This document shows positions 8,787-19,191 of a stretch of DNA of 64,000 nt, one piece after another. The stretch covers positions 37,039 through 101,038 of the forward strand of contig JADJUV010000008.1 of the NCBI GenBank assembly GCA_016716885.1. The letters are read 5' to 3'. Source of the DNA: Candidatus Trichofilum aggregatum. Lineage in GTDB: Bacteria; Chloroflexota; Anaerolineae; Promineifilales; Promineifilaceae. The notes beneath the pieces were generated by a model. That model made no database searches and was not told the origin of the DNA. It saw only the letters and a program-made list of their open reading frames with translations. Within the stretch, counting starts at the first letter, position 1. Each line of letters opens with the position of its first letter. The translations under genes were made by a program, and so were the position numbers.

Positions 8787-9452
8787 ATGGGCACACGTAA
8801 TTTGAAGGCGATTATCTTCGATTTTGACGGCACGATTTTGGACACAGAAATGCCGGAGTACCGCTCCTGGCAGGAGTTGTACGGGGAGCTAGGTGTGGTA
8901 TTACCACTAGAGCTTTGGGTGGGAGCGATTGGCACGATCAATGGGTTTGATCCGTTGGCGCATCTGGAAAAGCAGGTGGGATCGGTGGCGCCGGTGCGGG
9001 TGCGCCGGGTAGAACAGCGCAATTTGGAGTTGATCCAGGCGCAGAAACCACTACCGGGGGTGCAAGAATGGCTCGCGGCCGCAACCGCCCACCCTCTCCC
9101 CCTCGCCATCGCTTCCAGTTCTAAGCACAGTTGGGTTAAGGATCATCTCACCCGGTTGGGGCTGGCCCACCATTTTCCCATCATCGTAGGGCGAGACGAT
9201 GCCGGGCACCAACCCAAACCCAACCCGGCGGTATACCTGACGGCCCTGGCCCGGCTAGGGGTGCGCCCGGATGAAGCGGTAGCCATCGAAGATTCACGTA
9301 ATGGGGTCGCGGCCGCGAAAGCCGCCGGTTTATTTACCCTGTACGTACCCAATGAATTAACTCGACATGCGGGGGACGCGGCCGCGGCACATACCATCCC
9401 TTCCCTGGCCGAGTTTACCCTGGCTGATTTGTTAGCTCGTTGGGCGCGTTGA
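8787..9452 (+). CDS. HAD-superfamily phosphatase, beta-phosphoglucomutase-like
   Basis: 221 residues. Motif I is DFDGTILDTE, with the nucleophile and acid/base Asp pair. Motif II is the Ser in AIASSSKHSW. Motif III/IV includes KPNPAVYL and the acidic pair in AIEDSRNGVAAAKAAG. The inserted helical cap between motifs I and II is typical of the beta-phosphoglucomutase/phosphatase subgroup. AGAGGAAA lies about eight bases before the ATG. Substrate unknown; sugar phosphates are usual for the group. It is divergent from the upstream regulator. Confidence 0.9.
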   Translation: MGTRNLKAIIFDFDGTILDTEMPEYRSWQELYGELGVVLPLELWVGAIGTINGFDPLAHLEKQVGSVAPVRVRRVEQRNLELIQAQKPLPGVQEWLAAATAHPLPLAIASSSKHSWVKDHLTRLGLAHHFPIIVGRDDAGHQPKPNPAVYLTALARLGVRPDEAVAIEDSRNGVAAAKAAGLFTLYVPNELTRHAGDAAAAHTIPSLAEFTLADLLARWAR

Positions 9453-9699
9453 GGGAGGCGCTTTGGGAATTCAGAGGGTGGACTCCTTATGTAGGGCCAG
9501 CCCCTACAGTACCAATCACCCCGCGAAATCCCCAAAGCCAAAAAATCAATCGTGTATTCTCGGGGCAAACAAAAACGCCAAACTCCAGTAAGGTCACTAA
9601 AGTCTGGCAAAAATATCACACCTCTGACTCTCTCAGAGTCTCTCAGTCCCTCAGTCTCTCAGTCTCTCAATCTCCCAATCTCCAACAACAGCTTTAGAT
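9453..9699. repeat. Repeat-filled spacer with CTCTCAGT octamers
   Basis: Contains a small hairpin (TGTAGGG/CCCTACA) near 9488 and, at about 9622-9686, a run of CTCTCAGT/CTCCCAAT units. No gene is seen. Confidence 0.75.
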
Positions 9700-11394
9700 T
9701 TAGTCTCGTGCCAAATCCAGCAAGATCAACACTCTCTCACTGTTGACAAATTGTCCGTCGGCAGCGGTGTAATACATACCCAAACTAAGGCCATACGGTG
9801 TGGAACCTTCCGGCACAGCGATAAGGTAACTGTCACGGACAATTTCTCCTGACTGCCATAAAGAGGTGGGGTACCAACCCTCTACAGGGTGGGCTTTATC
9901 GGCTTGCGCCAAAATATCTTGCGGGCCAGTCGGGGGAAAAGTCGTCACCAAATGCACCGCCACGCTGTAATCTGTCGTCGTGGGTTCATCGGCTTGCCAG
10001 TAGACAGTCAACTGCACGGTGTCGGTTGTGGGATGGGTCACCTGGGTTTCAAGTACGGTGATGCCATTGCCTAATGAGGTAGGTGTCTGGCTGAAGGGGG
10101 ATGGGTCAGTACGCGGCCGCGTGCTCAGTTCCACCACTCCTGGCGCGACTGAGGACAAATATAGCTGACCATATCTCTCCTGCCACCAGGAGAGCGGTCT
10201 CAGGTAAAAGGTATCACTCAAGGTCAGCAGACGTCCCTCTTGCTCTAAAATTGCGCCCAAATCAGCATTATGATCGACCAGCGTCAGGCCGGTTAGCGTA
10301 TCTTCATAAGCCTGAGCATACGTGAGCGCCCAATAATCCCTGCCCCACAGAGCCATCATCGTCAAAGGTGAACCATCCGCGGGCGGTTCTACCTGCTGCG
10401 CTTTGGCGACAACCTGAATCGCGCCCGGATCACGGGTTACTTCTAGCACAATAGGCCGATGCTGGATAAACAGATAACCCAGGAGCATGAGCCAGAGAAA
10501 GTGCCCAACCAGACCTGCTGACCGGAACCGCTCATAAACCCAGGTTGTGAGCAAGGCCAGCCCCAGAGCAGCCATGGGGTACAGGGGCAAGTTGGTCGCC
10601 AGGAGCGCATCAGCAACACGCCCTTCCCAAATGACAATGGACAAAATAAGGAATGGTAACCAGATGAGCGTTAACGCGGCCGCTTCCAGCCAATTTTGTC
10701 GTTTGCCCACCAATCCCAAACCGAGTAGGCCCGTCACCAGCAAGGGCCAGGGCCAATCATGGCGCAGAATATCAACAACCCCTTGCCAGCGGCCCAACAA
10801 ATTAAACGCATCCTGGGGAATGTCAACGATGCGTTCCGTTTTCGTATCCAGGACTATCGCCCAGAAACCGTCCCAGGTACCCGGCGCATTAAACGTCCAA
10901 TCGGCTCCCATCCAGGCGCGAATGGGCAGATAAAGGTAAACCAAAAATCCCAGGGCAAAAACGGCCCCTATCATGGGCAACGAACGCCACACGACAGCCC
11001 GTTGGCGCCAGACTAACAAAGCCAGACCCGGAGCCAGAAAAACCAGTGCCCGCTGGTGCAAAACAGCCTGACTGGATAACAAGGCTAACCAGAATAAGGT
11101 TTTTTGTTCGCCGGTACGACTAAATTGGATTGCCGCCAGCAACGAACCCAGCGTCAGGGCCATGGTCATGGTCACGATTTCGGCCACAGAGGCGTCTACC
11201 CAAATCGAGGTTGTTAACGCGTACATGAGCGCGGCCAACACGGCTGTGCCGGGTCGAATTTTGTAGTGCAGGCAGAGGATCACGAGCAAACCAACACCAA
11301 CCGCTCCCCAAAGCGCCGAATAGATAGCGCCGCCTAAGGCCGGTTGAATGGCCTGGTTTGCCTGCCCCGTACCAGGCACTATAAGGAAGATCAA
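9700..11394 (-). pseudogene. 5'-truncated polytopic glycosyltransferase-like membrane protein
   Basis: 564 codons from a TTG at 11394, with no ATG in the open frame. About nine hydrophobic segments fill residues 20-370, with a GPT/PMT-type pattern (VYLYLPIRAW, ALTTSIWVDASVAE) resembling DUF2723/PMT-like transferases. Those proteins normally carry another 80-100 N-terminal residues, including the first catalytic loop, which is missing here. The break lies beside a dispersed repeat at 11398-11485. The C-terminal about 120 residues form the beta-rich domain shared with the next two genes (DYSVAVHLVTTFPPTGPQ, YGLSLGMYYTAADGQF). It may be a decayed gene or an assembly loss. Confidence 0.7.
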
Positions 11395-11397
11395 CCG

Positions 11398-11485
11398 AAA
11401 TGAACCACACCCTTTGTCTTTTCATCTGTAAAAATCTGTGTCATCTGTGGATCGTTTGTGGTTCATCGTACAAGAAATTGACGCG
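11398..11485. repeat. Dispersed repeat: ATCTGTG units with a TTCTTGTAC-type end
   Basis: ATCTGTAAAA/ATCTGTGTC/ATCTGTGG units are followed by TACAAGAAATTGAC. The same end occurs near 47890, 50670 and 60206. The copy abuts the truncated end of the preceding gene. Confidence 0.7.
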
Positions 11486-11492
11486 TCAGGCC

Positions 11493-13568
11493 TTAATTAC
11501 CCACCTGAATCTCGGTTATGATGATACGATCATCCTGCTGACGGTTGCCTTCGCCATCAAAGATAGGCAACCGTTCAATGGTTTGCGACTGGTACATACC
11601 TGCGGTTAAGGTGTATGTTCCGGGAGGCAGGTTAGCCTCGGTGTACAGGATATAAGCATCTTCCAGTTGTTCACCCTCATTCCAGGTCTCCGTGGGGCGA
11701 ACGCCAAAAAGGGGCACATTATCTTGCTGGGCGACCAACTGACCATTGCTATCCAACAGATGAATAAAGGTGACATAATCATCGTTTATTTGCCCATTGG
11801 CGACCCAATGCAAAACCACCGTAAAAGGAGTCCCCGCCTGGATGGTGGTATCACTTAACCGCACTTGCTCCAGGTGAATATGCTCACCTAATTGATAGTT
11901 GACCGCATAAGTCGGCCCATTAGGCGCCGGGTCTTCCGGCAGATCTCCATACACCCATACATAAGGGATACCCCCGATCTCCACGGTCATCAACGGCTCT
12001 TTTTGTTGATCCGCTTCCCACAGCTTGAGCCACTCTTCTCCCCCCAGATTTCGGAGCATCAGGTTGTAATCATAAACGTGATAACGAGCCAAGGGGGTGA
12101 TGGTGGTGGTGGTCTCACCCACAAATTCATACTGAAAGACGCTAATAGTACGGTCAAAGACCAGGGCTATTTCATCCTCACCGTGCGGCAAGGCGCTTAA
12201 ATAACGGGCCGCGGCTTCCATCCCTTCCCCTTGATCCTGGAAGGGAAGAATATTCCGGGCCACGCGTGCTCCGCCCAACAGCACATTGTAATTAGCCACA
12301 AAATAAGGGTAACTTAACAACGTAATAAGTGCGTGCAGTCCCAGAGCTACCGCTATCACGCCTGAAGGCAGGTGTGCCGCCGGGCGGAAACGGGGTAACT
12401 GACTTAGTGCCTGAGCCATCCAGACCAGCCCAAAGGCGGCAATGATGTCTAAAGCGGGGGCTACGGGCAGAATGTAGGCAATTTGTTTGAACTGGCCAAT
12501 ACTCATCTGGGCAAAGAAAAAGAAGGCGTAAGCCATCATGGCCCAGAGGAGCCAGATTTGGCTGTTACGCCAGTGACGTACAGCGTACCAGATGGAGATG
12601 ATGATGAAGGGAAGGGTGACGGCGGTTGTTTTCCAGGCCAGGGCAGCCAGGTAATATGCCGGGCCGGGGTCTGTTTGCCAGATTTGGCCGCCAAAAAACA
12701 CGGGGCTACCATGGGGATTGCTCCCGTGCCGGAATACGCCATTAAAAATTTGTTGGAGCGTAAAGAGGGGCTTCACCCACATGACCGGCCAGATAACGAC
12801 AAACACGACCGCGGCCGCGATAAACCACACCACAATGGCAACGACGGCCCACCGTATCAGCCGCATCCATTCAGCCCGAGACAGGGTCCAGCGGCTCTGC
12901 CAACCTCTGGCTAAAATGATCATGCCCAACGCCAGACCCAGGTAAGGAAAAAGAAACAAGGATGGGCTTTTACTGAGGAAACTAAGACCAGCAAAAACAC
13001 CGCTCAAAACAAGAGATGACCATCGATTATGTTTGCCATAATCAAGGGCAAACAGGGCGGTTAAAAGCATAAAAACGGACAAAAGCCCGTCGGGGTGAAT
13101 CACTTTACTATAGGCAACGTGAAAAGGGTCAAAGGCAAGAAACATCGCGGCCGCGAACGCCACCTTACGCCCTGCCAAACCACTCAACAACGGATAAGTA
13201 AGCGCAATACCCCCTGCAATAACCAACGCCAGGGGAAACACCCCCGCTTGTAGCACCCCCGCTAACACGCCCGGCCTCGTAGGTGCGGCCCCCGTAATCT
13301 GTTCCCCCGTCAAACCACCCTGCTGATCCGCATACCAATGAATAGCCAGCCCCGATAACCACATCACCGTTACGCCCGGATGGTAACGCATATACGTGTG
13401 TTCCCAATCTTCCTCTTTAATTGCGTTAACAAAATGGAAACCACGCTCAGACCAGAGGATTGTCCGCGAAATGGGATATACCACTCGTAAACCAAACGCC
13501 ACCAGAAAAATAAGCAACGGAATTCCCCACCGTTGAAAGCGTGGCAATTGCCATACCTGTTTCAACAT
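11493..13568 (-). CDS. Glycosyltransferase family 39-like membrane protein
   Basis: 691 residues, about eleven membrane segments up to residue 430, then a soluble C-terminal region. The first extracytoplasmic loop (ISRTILWSERGFHF) and HPDGLLSVFMLL resemble dolichyl/polyprenyl-phosphate mannosyl- or arabinosyl-transferases, which move a sugar from a lipid carrier to protein or cell-envelope acceptors. The C-terminal domain (about 560-691: PFTVVLHWVANG, DDYVTFIHLLDSNGQ, LPPGTYTLTAGMYQ) recurs in the neighbouring genes. It lies about 100 bp upstream of the truncated gene on the same strand. Acceptor unknown. Confidence 0.85.
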   Translation of the reverse strand: MLKQVWQLPRFQRWGIPLLIFLVAFGLRVVYPISRTILWSERGFHFVNAIKEEDWEHTYMRYHPGVTVMWLSGLAIHWYADQQGGLTGEQITGAAPTRPGVLAGVLQAGVFPLALVIAGGIALTYPLLSGLAGRKVAFAAAMFLAFDPFHVAYSKVIHPDGLLSVFMLLTALFALDYGKHNRWSSLVLSGVFAGLSFLSKSPSLFLFPYLGLALGMIILARGWQSRWTLSRAEWMRLIRWAVVAIVVWFIAAAVVFVVIWPVMWVKPLFTLQQIFNGVFRHGSNPHGSPVFFGGQIWQTDPGPAYYLAALAWKTTAVTLPFIIISIWYAVRHWRNSQIWLLWAMMAYAFFFFAQMSIGQFKQIAYILPVAPALDIIAAFGLVWMAQALSQLPRFRPAAHLPSGVIAVALGLHALITLLSYPYFVANYNVLLGGARVARNILPFQDQGEGMEAAARYLSALPHGEDEIALVFDRTISVFQYEFVGETTTTITPLARYHVYDYNLMLRNLGGEEWLKLWEADQQKEPLMTVEIGGIPYVWVYGDLPEDPAPNGPTYAVNYQLGEHIHLEQVRLSDTTIQAGTPFTVVLHWVANGQINDDYVTFIHLLDSNGQLVAQQDNVPLFGVRPTETWNEGEQLEDAYILYTEANLPPGTYTLTAGMYQSQTIERLPIFDGEGNRQQDDRIIITEIQVGN

Positions 13569-13597
13569 CCTATTTTCAACTCCTGAGAAAATAACGA

Positions 13598-13665
13598 ACC
13601 GCAGAGACGCAGAGAACGCAGAGAAAAAAATCTGTGTGACTCTGTGAAATCTGTGGTTAAATTTT
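13598..13665. repeat. ACGCAGAG / ATCTGTG repeat
   Basis: GCAGAGACGCAGAGAACGCAG units are followed by a complementary-style ATCTGTGTGACTCTGTG run. A related run lies at 60100-60180, with fragments at 11410 and 39825. Confidence 0.7.
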
Positions 13666-13763
13666 CATTCCTCTTGATGAGCACCCCGCTCATGGGGAAC
13701 TCCTGAGAAAAAAAGTTGCGCGTGGCGAGTTTGCGCTACTCGCCCCCTCACAATTTTCATTCA

Positions 13764-16304
13764 TCACCGAACAATATTCTCTCCGACTATTACCAAACGG
13801 CGGTCTTCTGGCTGTTGTCCATCTTGTGTGACCAACGGCAACCGTTCACCCGTCAGCGGATCATATACACCAATAGCGAGGTGATAAGTGCCAGCCGCCG
13901 TTCCCGTCAAATCAAGCTGGATACGATCCGCCAAAATCTCACCGGTTGCCCAAAAACGAGTGGGATACCCTCCCTGGTTGGGCATTGCATCATTTTGAGC
14001 CACCGGCACCCCCGAGTTGGGGTCGGCCAGATGAACAAAAACCGTGTAATCCGTCCCCATTTGCTGTTCGGCCCGCCAGTCAAGCGTGATCACTAAAGAG
14101 TTGGCGTTTTGTTCATTAATTTCATAGGCCAGCAAGTGCATTTGCTCACCAAACCGTGCCCCGATGGGGCTACTGGTCTCTGGCACAGGAAACAAACATG
14201 GTTTTGTGTCTACCGTCAGCGAACTTAAGGGCCAGGCCTGGGCCAGACGAAACTCATCACCCGCCTCACCCAGGAACACCATTAGATCATACTCGCCAAC
14301 CGGCAAATCAGCCTTCAGGGCCAGGGGATAGTACCCCCAAACCAGCGCATTGGCAGGCCATTGCTGTGTAGGCCATTCAGTCAGCACCGGGAAAACTTCT
14401 TCCTGGGCCACAGCCCCATTTGGGCTGACCAGCGCCAGATGAACCTGATAATCATCCTCGGGCATCGTTGCCGTTCCCCACGCGACATCTACTTCCATGG
14501 CCTGACCCGGCTGAAAACAATCGCCGGTTATCAAGGTTTGCACCGGCCCAAAACCAGGTTGCAGCTCCGTTTGTAAGGTGTAGTCACGGTTAACCTGGGG
14601 CTGAGTTGCAAAGACAGCAATGGCTTCATCTTCATAAACGGGCTGAAAAGCCAGATAACGCCGCCAATGTTCGATACGATCGGCACCCACCTGGTTTTTG
14701 TAAAAGATGATATAACGAATGCCCTCTTGGGCTAATGAGGCCATTTGTTGACTGACATCAGGCAACCAGGGGGGCATTTCTTCGCTTTGGCGGAGCACGC
14801 GCAACCAGGGATGGTTGTCAATGGTGCCATAAACGCCAGTAGGCGGCCGCGAAATATGCCCATGCAATAAATAACGACCATGTGTTGTCTGAGCAAACAT
14901 CTGGACTTTGGCTTTGTTGGCATCTATGGGCAAAGTCAGGACGGCAAAATCGCCTTCTTCTTGGGCCAATTCTTCATAATACACCGGCAACTGCGTGCTT
15001 TGCAGCGGAACCGGCCCATAGGCGTATTCAAAGAGAATGATGCCTCCAATCAAGCCAAGCACCGCTACCTGGCTCAACTTTTTCATCTCTTTCATTAGGA
15101 TATGGATTGCGACCATACCATAACCCGCCAAAACAGCGACGGGCAGGGCCAGGATGATATTGAACCGCTCTGGCTCCCGAATTAGTCGCAGAATGAAGGT
15201 TGATTGCAGTAGCCGATAAGGCAGATAAGGCAGATCATACAATTGACCATTCAGCCGCAAAAGTGGGCCTAGCGCAAAAAGGATCAAGACAATAACCATG
15301 AGAAGCCAGGGAAACGTGCGCCGGGGATCGTACCAGACACCGATGAGTAGCAACAAAAGCACCATCATGCCCAGATACGTTGGGAAGCGGCGAAAGTCGG
15401 TGCGGTCGGCATAATAATGATCATAGAGTGGGGCTGTCCAGGTTTGCAGGGTGGGATGGCTGTTTGGCGGTGTCACATAGGCCAGCACATCAGTCTGCAT
15501 AATGGCCTCTTCGCTTTCGCGAAGGAGCGTTTCTGGCGTATCCTGGGTTGTTTGCTGCTGCTGAACCAACAAAGAGAGGGGTGGACCCAATATGATCAGG
15601 GCCACCAAACCCATGCCCAACAGGAGAAACCACTTTTGTCGTTTTTTTACCCACTGGGGTAAAACCGCTAGAAGGTAGATTAGTACCGTAATGCCGCCAG
15701 GGATGAGCAGTTGCCAACGGGTATACCCCACCAAAGCCAGAGAAATTCCCGCTAATACGGCATAAAGAATCCGTTTATCCCGCAGGGTTAGCAGAAGAAA
15801 GAGAAAAAAAAGGGGCAGCCATTGGGTGCTGATAAGGTTGGGATGGTCAATTTGGGAGAGGCGATAAGGCCATGCCAGGTAAACCAGACCGGCGAGAAAG
15901 GCGGCCCCAAATTTCTGGGTGAGGTGTTTAACCAACAAAAAACAGGCATACCCACAAAGGACAAAATTTGCCAGGATAACCAGGTTATAGGCCAGGATGC
16001 CATCCAAGAAATTTTGTAAAACCAGCCAGGGGGCAATGTTGAGCCAGGCAATATTATGATAAACCAGGCTGGCTCCATGCGGGTAAAACAGGTAGGTTGT
16101 GTAGTAAACGGATTGGGAGTCGCGGAGGGATTGCCGTACCCACCAGCCGTTCCAATAATGGAGTAGGGCATCCGTGGAACTGCCGGCAAGTGCGGTGCTG
16201 AGGTGATTTACGAGGGGCCAGGTCACATAAAGAGTAAGGATGGTATAAAGAATTAACGCGGCCGCATGGTGACGCCAAGCCCAATTTTGTTTATCAGTGT
16301 CCAT
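13764..16304 (-). CDS. Large polytopic membrane protein with glycosyltransferase-like fold
   Basis: 846 residues from ATG 16304. About twelve membrane segments occupy residues 10-420 and a long soluble region follows. The segment after the first membrane helix (SSTDALLHYWNGWWV), then FYPHGASLVYHNIAW, is typical of YfhO/PMT-like envelope sugar transferases of Chloroflexota. Residues about 715-846 are the shared C-terminal beta-rich domain (DYTVFVHLADPNSG, AGTYHLAIGVYDPLTGERLP). The start is chosen because a TATAAT box lies nine bases upstream; the frame is open 40 residues further but into an unrelated hydrophilic stretch. Exact function not known. Confidence 0.82.
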   Translation of the reverse strand: MDTDKQNWAWRHHAAALILYTILTLYVTWPLVNHLSTALAGSSTDALLHYWNGWWVRQSLRDSQSVYYTTYLFYPHGASLVYHNIAWLNIAPWLVLQNFLDGILAYNLVILANFVLCGYACFLLVKHLTQKFGAAFLAGLVYLAWPYRLSQIDHPNLISTQWLPLFFLFLLLTLRDKRILYAVLAGISLALVGYTRWQLLIPGGITVLIYLLAVLPQWVKKRQKWFLLLGMGLVALIILGPPLSLLVQQQQTTQDTPETLLRESEEAIMQTDVLAYVTPPNSHPTLQTWTAPLYDHYYADRTDFRRFPTYLGMMVLLLLLIGVWYDPRRTFPWLLMVIVLILFALGPLLRLNGQLYDLPYLPYRLLQSTFILRLIREPERFNIILALPVAVLAGYGMVAIHILMKEMKKLSQVAVLGLIGGIILFEYAYGPVPLQSTQLPVYYEELAQEEGDFAVLTLPIDANKAKVQMFAQTTHGRYLLHGHISRPPTGVYGTIDNHPWLRVLRQSEEMPPWLPDVSQQMASLAQEGIRYIIFYKNQVGADRIEHWRRYLAFQPVYEDEAIAVFATQPQVNRDYTLQTELQPGFGPVQTLITGDCFQPGQAMEVDVAWGTATMPEDDYQVHLALVSPNGAVAQEEVFPVLTEWPTQQWPANALVWGYYPLALKADLPVGEYDLMVFLGEAGDEFRLAQAWPLSSLTVDTKPCLFPVPETSSPIGARFGEQMHLLAYEINEQNANSLVITLDWRAEQQMGTDYTVFVHLADPNSGVPVAQNDAMPNQGGYPTRFWATGEILADRIQLDLTGTAAGTYHLAIGVYDPLTGERLPLVTQDGQQPEDRRLVIVGENIVR

Positions 16305-16619
16305 CGCCGCGTGATTATAACGAAAGGGCAGGCTCACGCAATGAGGGTAAAGCCACAACAACCAGACCCTTGTTAAGAACTGTGACTGCACCACCCCTCT
16401 GGATACAATAGACATTGAGTGCATCCGTCAGGAAATAAACGGGGGTTCTGGGAATCCGGGGATGCGGCTGATGGGCAGCCTGACCGGGTGCGGGTCTGAC
16501 CCAGGGCAACCACAAGGGTTGTCCCTACGGTACGATTACCCGCAAAATTTTCAAGGCTTGATATGATGCCATTTTGATGCGTATAGTGATTCAACCAAAA
16601 CAAAAGAACCCACCACTAA
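16305..16619. promoter_or_regulatory. Divergent spacer between two glycosyltransferase-like genes, with a minus-strand promoter
   Basis: The minus-strand promoter is TTGCGT at 16336-16341 and TATAAT at 16314-16319 with a 16-bp spacer, nine bases from the ATG at 16304. The rest holds a short fold-back (GGGCAACCACAAGGGTTGTCCC) near 16503 and no gene. Confidence 0.6.
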
Positions 16620-18224
16620 GTGCCAAACGATGGCTACCCTCTCAGCTCTACATATATGCGAAACAAAGCGGCGCCATACATCCTACCCGGTGTAATCATC
16701 TGGCTTTTCTGGGCCATCTCAACGTGGGGGCTAGACCGTTTGCCAGTCATCCACAACGACGAGACGGCGATCGCGGCCGCGGGCTACCAACTGTTCTACC
16801 AGGGCCACTACGGTCTGGACATGTACACCGGGCACGAGGGGCGTGAGACTATCTACCTGGAAGTCATGCCGCTCATGCCCTGGGTGCAAGGGGTGAGTAG
16901 CTGGTTTATTGGGGTTGGCACCTGGCAGATGCGTTTTGTACCGGTGTTGTGTGGGGTGTTAACCCTGGCGCTCACCTATGCCCTGGCCCGCCAACTGACG
17001 AATCGGCAGACAGCCCGGCTGGCGTTGGTGTTCTTATTTTTCTGGCGCTGGTCGCCGTTGGGAATCAACGAATTCCATCTGACCGGCATTCCGCTAGTGG
17101 ATGCCGTACGCGTCGCCCGCTACGATATTCTCATCGCCCCGCTGAGTGTGGCCGTGTTATGGACATGGCTCCGGGCGCAGGCAACAGGGCAATTGCGGCT
17201 GTACGGGTTAACGGGCATGTTGGTGGGGTTAACCGGCTTGACCAACCTCTATGGTTTGTTCTGGCTTCCCGCCTTGTTTCTTCTGAGGCTGAGCAAGCTG
17301 ACAGTCCGCCCGTCATCTTTCATCACCCTTCTCAGGCCCATGTTTGTTTTGCTGAGCGGGACCACCCTTGCGCTTCTGCCCTGGCTGTTGCTGGTTGCCA
17401 CCCACCCCACCGCCTTTGCCAGCCAGTTTTCCATGCACAGCAACCGGTTCAACCTCTTAGATGTTCAGTTTTACCGGGAAAACCTTTTAGAGGAAGGTTG
17501 GCGGTATCTGCTGGGATTGCCCTGGCCCGATGGGATTACGCGGTTGGGTTTCTGGTTGGTGGTGGCCTTGCCGCTGGTGTTGCTGGGATTGGGTGTGGCC
17601 TGGAGCCGCGGCCGCAAACCCCACCTCATCCCACTCTTCATCCCAGCCACCCTCTTTCCCCTCCTTTTTGCCTTACTTATCCAGAAAAAAGTATTTGGTT
17701 ACCTGCTCCTGGTCATCCCATTATGGAGCATTGCGCTGGCCTGGGGTGTGATCTGGCTGTGGGGGCGATTCCCGCGCCGCGGCCGCGTGGGCTTAACCCT
17801 TTTAGGCCTGTGGCTGATCATCGAAGGGAGTTTCGCCCTGACCCAATTACCCATTCAGGTGGCCCAAACACCGGCGGCGACGCCCTTCTTTGCCCAATTA
17901 CGAGAAATCGTCCCCCAGGAAGGTGTGATCCTCGGCCCGCAGACTTATTGGCCCGGCTTCTATGATCGCGATTATCGCTCCATGGTTCTGGTATTCTCAT
18001 TGGGTATTCCCCACCAATCGGCGCTGACCGCCATGACGATGATTGACCCGGATGTGGTGATCATGAATCCGACGATGGTGGAGTGGCTGGCATCCCATGA
18101 TCGCCGGGCCAATCCGCCGGACGATTTTACGGCTGAGTTCAACCAATACCTGCAAGATGCCATCCTCATCGCTGAATTGCGCGAGCCATCGGGTGAGCCA
18201 GTGTGGGTTTATCAGCTAAAATAG
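16620..18224 (+). CDS. Glycosyltransferase family 39-like membrane protein (PMT_2 type)
   Basis: 534 residues if GTG 16620 is used; ATG 16656 (MRNKAAPYIL) is equally possible and leaves the first membrane helix intact. About ten membrane segments. The acidic first loop (RLPVIHNDETAIAAAGYQLF) with its Asp-Glu pair is the usual catalytic site of GT39/ArnT-like enzymes. It lacks the C-terminal beta-rich domain of the minus-strand neighbours. It is transcribed away from them and followed by a group of small membrane proteins. Confidence 0.85.
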   Translation: MPNDGYPLSSTYMRNKAAPYILPGVIIWLFWAISTWGLDRLPVIHNDETAIAAAGYQLFYQGHYGLDMYTGHEGRETIYLEVMPLMPWVQGVSSWFIGVGTWQMRFVPVLCGVLTLALTYALARQLTNRQTARLALVFLFFWRWSPLGINEFHLTGIPLVDAVRVARYDILIAPLSVAVLWTWLRAQATGQLRLYGLTGMLVGLTGLTNLYGLFWLPALFLLRLSKLTVRPSSFITLLRPMFVLLSGTTLALLPWLLLVATHPTAFASQFSMHSNRFNLLDVQFYRENLLEEGWRYLLGLPWPDGITRLGFWLVVALPLVLLGLGVAWSRGRKPHLIPLFIPATLFPLLFALLIQKKVFGYLLLVIPLWSIALAWGVIWLWGRFPRRGRVGLTLLGLWLIIEGSFALTQLPIQVAQTPAATPFFAQLREIVPQEGVILGPQTYWPGFYDRDYRSMVLVFSLGIPHQSALTAMTMIDPDVVIMNPTMVEWLASHDRRANPPDDFTAEFNQYLQDAILIAELREPSGEPVWVYQLK

Positions 18225-18231
18225 GAAAACG

Positions 18232-19190
18232 ATGCGGCCGCGAACTTTCCGTCCCCAACCAAGAACATTTGTTGCCCTGGTCCTTGTGCTGGTAGCAGCA
18301 GGCATTTTTGGAGCCATCCTTTCTCGGCCAACCAGCAACAAAATGGTTCTTAGGCATGTATCCCCGGCTTTTGTATGGTGCTCTATGTCATAGCTTCCGT
18401 GATCGCTTCTGCCACCTTGCTCCGCAACTTATTGCTCACCAAACTTACCGTTGATGAAACCAAGCTGGTAGGTCAGGTTGGGGCTGTAAAAGTGGATGTG
18501 CGCTGGGATGAAATTCGGATCATCCAGTATGAAAATAATAAACTAACGCTGATCACACTCGACCAGGCTTACAGCCTACCCCTGGAAGAACTGGATGGAG
18601 CAGTCCTTTGGCAAACCATTCAACCCTTTGTGCGGCCGCAAGCCCTCTCCCCCACCGCTTACCAGGAACATCCGGCGCACCAGACTTTTGTCACCTTCCG
18701 CCAACAGGTTTTGGCCGATGAAAACCAGTTTATGCGGTTGCGTTACCCTGTGGGTTGGCAAATTTTTATGTGGACACTGGGTTTAACCCTGACTGCGTTG
18801 GTTATTTATGGGTTGTTCGAGAGGGTTTCCCTGGCCTTTACGTTAATCTTCGGTTTTTGGACCTTTGTGCTCCTTACATGGGCTTTCCTGTCTACTACAC
18901 AAGTGGAACTCACCCCAAAACAGATCACCATGCAAAACCCATTCCGCACCCAAACCATGCTCTGGGCTGAGGTAGATAGGATCAAAGCCAAGAGACAAGG
19001 GGGGGATTGGGTGCTTTACAAAGGCAAACAACGGCTCCACATTCCTGGCTCTCTGCTCTGGTTCGGCCAAAACAGGCAACGGGTCGCGATGCTCATGGAT
19101 GCCCAACTCTGGGCGCAAAATATGCTGGTACAGGGAAACAATCCCGCCGAAACGATTTATATCCGCCAGCAAGCAAGTCCCGGCAATTAA
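18232..19190 (+). CDS. Membrane protein with PH-like domain (frameshifted near 18370)
   Basis: Two overlapping frames appear to make one gene. ATG 18232 opens with a basic start and one membrane helix (VALVLVLVAAGIFGAIL) but stops at 18390. A second frame (ATG 18375, 271 codons) continues with a further helix and the body. The body has two beta-rich stretches (about residues 25-70 and 180-225 of the longer frame) either side of a helical hairpin, as in bacterial PH-like membrane proteins. One missing base around 18365-18372 would restore it. Part of a run of three similar genes. No specific function recognised. Confidence 0.55.
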
Positions 19191-19191
19191 T

